From: Desulfobacterales bacterium | GTDB lineage: Bacteria > Desulfobacterota > Desulfobacteria > Desulfobacterales > C00003106 | NCBI GenBank assembly: GCA_030613165.1 | Contig: JAUWMN010000088.1 | Location: 1-6,969, forward strand | Direction: 5' to 3' | DNA length: 6,969 nt | In this document: one piece after another, positions 5,842 to 6,969 of the stretch | How positions within the stretch are numbered: the stretch's first letter is position 1 | How the letters are laid out: the number at the start of each line of letters is the position of its first letter | Program-made: the position numbers and the translations under genes | The notes under the pieces: generated by a model | Database searches by the model: none | Told to the model about the DNA's origin: nothing | Seen by the model: the letters and a program-made list of their open reading frames with translations, nothing else

Positions 5842-5870
5842 TTTCATACAAATAAGAAGAGACCTTTGCG

Positions 5871-5933
5871 ATGGTCTATTATCAGCAGCTCTTGCTCCTT
5901 CAGCTTTTGCTTCTTTCTTCCGACCTTATATGA
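5871..5933 (+). CDS. Possible 20-residue leucine-rich leader peptide
   Basis: The ATG at 5871 opens a 20-codon frame in which 9 residues are leucine, including two QLLLL units, ending at a TGA. The two units come from a 15-bp tandem duplication (5886-5900 and 5901-5915) with two synonymous differences. GAAGAG (5856-5861) is a fair ribosome binding site 9 nt upstream. The next gene starts 75 nt later. It could be a translated leader, a tiny membrane peptide, or chance; no attenuator hairpin is obvious, so confidence is low. Confidence 0.2.
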   Translation: MVYYQQLLLLQLLLLSSDLI

Positions 5934-5998
5934 ACCTGAAGCAAACATTAGGCAAAAGAGGGTTATTCTACGCAGATCTCACATCATATAAGGATAAG

Positions 5999-6004
5999 TA
6001 TAAT
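5999..6004 (+). promoter_or_regulatory. TATAAT hexamer just before the right-end gene
   Basis: A perfect -10 consensus TATAAT ends 4 nt before the ATG at 6009. No -35 match occurs at 16-18 bp spacing. If it is active, transcription would start at or just inside the ATG, giving a leaderless message or pointing to the second ATG at 6030. AAGGA (5990-5994) lies 14 nt before the first ATG, which is long for a ribosome binding site. Confidence 0.25.
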
Positions 6005-6008
6005 ACTC

Positions 6009-6969
6009 ATGAACTCAATAGATCAGACCATGTCATTAAATGAAAGCCCTGACTGCGAAATAGTAGAAATCGTTGAGGCGAACACAGACGAAGTAACCGC
6101 GATCGTATCTGTACATCTTTCAGATGAGCAGTCGGATTACTTCAACCGCAATACGGAATACCTGGCCACGGATCTGCACAGCACAAAGGCAAGGCTCGGT
6201 ATCAATCAGGAAAAGCTTGATGATTTTGTATTTGAAGGGAATAAGATATCGTACACGGCGAGGTTCTGGTTCTATATTCCGGAATACTCTTCGGGGCTTA
6301 CCATAGATCAACTCATGTCCCCCGGTCTAAAGGTCGGGAAGATCTATTTGAAAAATCCAAAATTAAAATATAGCGCCTCGGAATTGATTAATCTGATCTG
6401 CAACCGAACCATTATCGTACCTAAAGGGACAAAGGTACTGGAAGAAGGGATACTCTCCGTGCCGGTGATGCCCTTTATCCATTTACCAAATCCCAGGGTC
6501 CTGACCGCAGACTATCTTAAGGCTGCGGTGATGAAGGTGATTCCCCGCGAGGACCTCTATTTTGCCCAGCCTGAGCAAAAAGTGGACCAGGTTGTTATCC
6601 CTTCAGGAAGCGGTGTGATATCACACACAACCCTCTTTACGCAAAGCAATGAGATATATATCCTTGATGCCGAACACACTGATGCGCGTGTGGGGAGTAA
6701 ACATACCAACGGGATTATCTATCTTGAATTCATGGGCGGCAAAAAAGATGTTGTTAAAGAAAACATCCATATAGAGGTCTTCAAGCCGGCGCCCTTGCAG
6801 AATACGGCCAAAAAGGAGTTCTATATTGACCTGCACTCTCCCGCCCTCGACAGACTATACAAGAAAGATCTCCTCAATGAGGACAATATTGCGGTAGACA
6901 ACAATGGCAAGAGAGAAAGAATAATCAATCTCCATGGGAAAAAATTCGATTACTTGTTAAAGTCGCTTA
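6009..6969 (+). CDS. Unrecognised protein, 3' end beyond the window
   Basis: From the ATG at 6009 the frame stays open for 320 complete codons to the last base, so the C-terminus is missing. An in-frame TAG lies at 5949-5951 with no other start between, so the start is this ATG or the one at 6030 (residue 8). I do not recognise the family. No signal peptide, membrane segment, P-loop or cysteine cluster is visible. The sequence alternates short hydrophobic and charged stretches, as in beta-rich soluble proteins. Marked features are an acidic N-terminus (about 12-45), an aromatic patch FWFYIPEY (86-93) with the only tryptophan (W87), IIVPKGTKV (135-143), and a repeat-like pair of phrases, VIPSGSGVISH (195-205) and FMGGKKDVV (242-250). 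Codon use looks like that of secD and secF, suggesting a resident gene. Upstream are the tRNA-Ser pair and a short leader-like region. No function is proposed. Confidence 0.85.
   Translation, partial: MNSIDQTMSLNESPDCEIVEIVEANTDEVTAIVSVHLSDEQSDYFNRNTEYLATDLHSTKARLGINQEKLDDFVFEGNKISYTARFWFYIPEYSSGLTIDQLMSPGLKVGKIYLKNPKLKYSASELINLICNRTIIVPKGTKVLEEGILSVPVMPFIHLPNPRVLTADYLKAAVMKVIPREDLYFAQPEQKVDQVVIPSGSGVISHTTLFTQSNEIYILDAEHTDARVGSKHTNGIIYLEFMGGKKDVVKENIHIEVFKPAPLQNTAKKEFYIDLHSPALDRLYKKDLLNEDNIAVDNNGKRERIINLHGKKFDYLLKSL

Larger units (their letters stand above)
5673..5867 (+). repeat. Three copies of GAGACCTTT around the tRNA-Ser genes
   Basis: Exact 9-mers GAGACCTTT lie at 5673-5681, 5795-5803 and 5859-5867. 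The first begins 9 nt after the CCA of tRNA-Ser(UGA) and the second 12 nt after the CCA of tRNA-Ser(GCU), which suggests that the tRNA 3' flank was copied along with a tRNA unit. The third can pair locally (AGACC 5860-5864 with GGTCT 5873-5877). Confidence 0.5.

Noticed and set aside
6120..6311. Short overlapping plus- and minus-strand frames within the right-end gene
   Set aside because: They are shadows of the long open frame from 6009, which has consistent codon use and continues to the window end.

Overview
The window looks like a piece of chromosome from a Desulfobacterota-type (deltaproteobacterial) bacterium of moderate GC content. This rests on the style of the SecD and SecF sequences, the HAMP-only membrane protein behind secDF, a secreted FlgO/CsgG-like N-terminal module, and intergenic repeats of a kind I associate with that phylum. 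The assignment is inference from protein style; no rRNA or marker search was possible.

Layout. Positions 15-3187 (+) hold a tight operon: secD (TTG start with a good ribosome binding site), secF, and a small two-TM HAMP-domain protein. It ends in a probable hairpin terminator overlapping the last stop codon. SecD and SecF form the proton-motive-force-driven accessory complex of the SecYEG translocon. This SecF carries an apparent 46-residue internal duplication that adds two membrane segments. Positions 3364-4563 (+) encode a stand-alone AAA+ ATPase with a DUF4143-type C-terminal domain. It differs in style from its neighbours, and the block containing it and tRNA-Met is bracketed by two copies of the 12-mer TCGTAAAAAGTC. 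Next come a minus-strand tRNA-Met(CAU) with an odd C73 discriminator and a head-to-head array of degenerate 7-bp repeats. A minus-strand gene follows for a short secreted protein that resembles only the N-terminal module of larger surface proteins.

From about 5422 to 5578 lies a divergent promoter region with a perfect 10-bp-arm palindrome. To its right a near-consensus sigma-70 promoter drives two tRNA-Ser genes (UGA and GCU). A leader-like stretch follows (5784-6008) with three GAGACCTTT repeats and a leucine-rich 20-codon mini-ORF built on a 15-bp tandem duplication. The last 961 bases (from 6009) are a continuous open frame of 320 codons that runs off the window end. It encodes a protein I do not recognise.

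Most of the window is housekeeping (protein export, tRNAs). The parts most worth a second look are the enlarged SecF, the HAMP-only protein in the secDF operon, the repeat-bracketed ATPase/tRNA-Met segment, the heptamer array beside the shortened secreted protein, and the unrecognised right-end protein. I see no CRISPR array, no transposase or integrase, and no convincing new multi-gene system.
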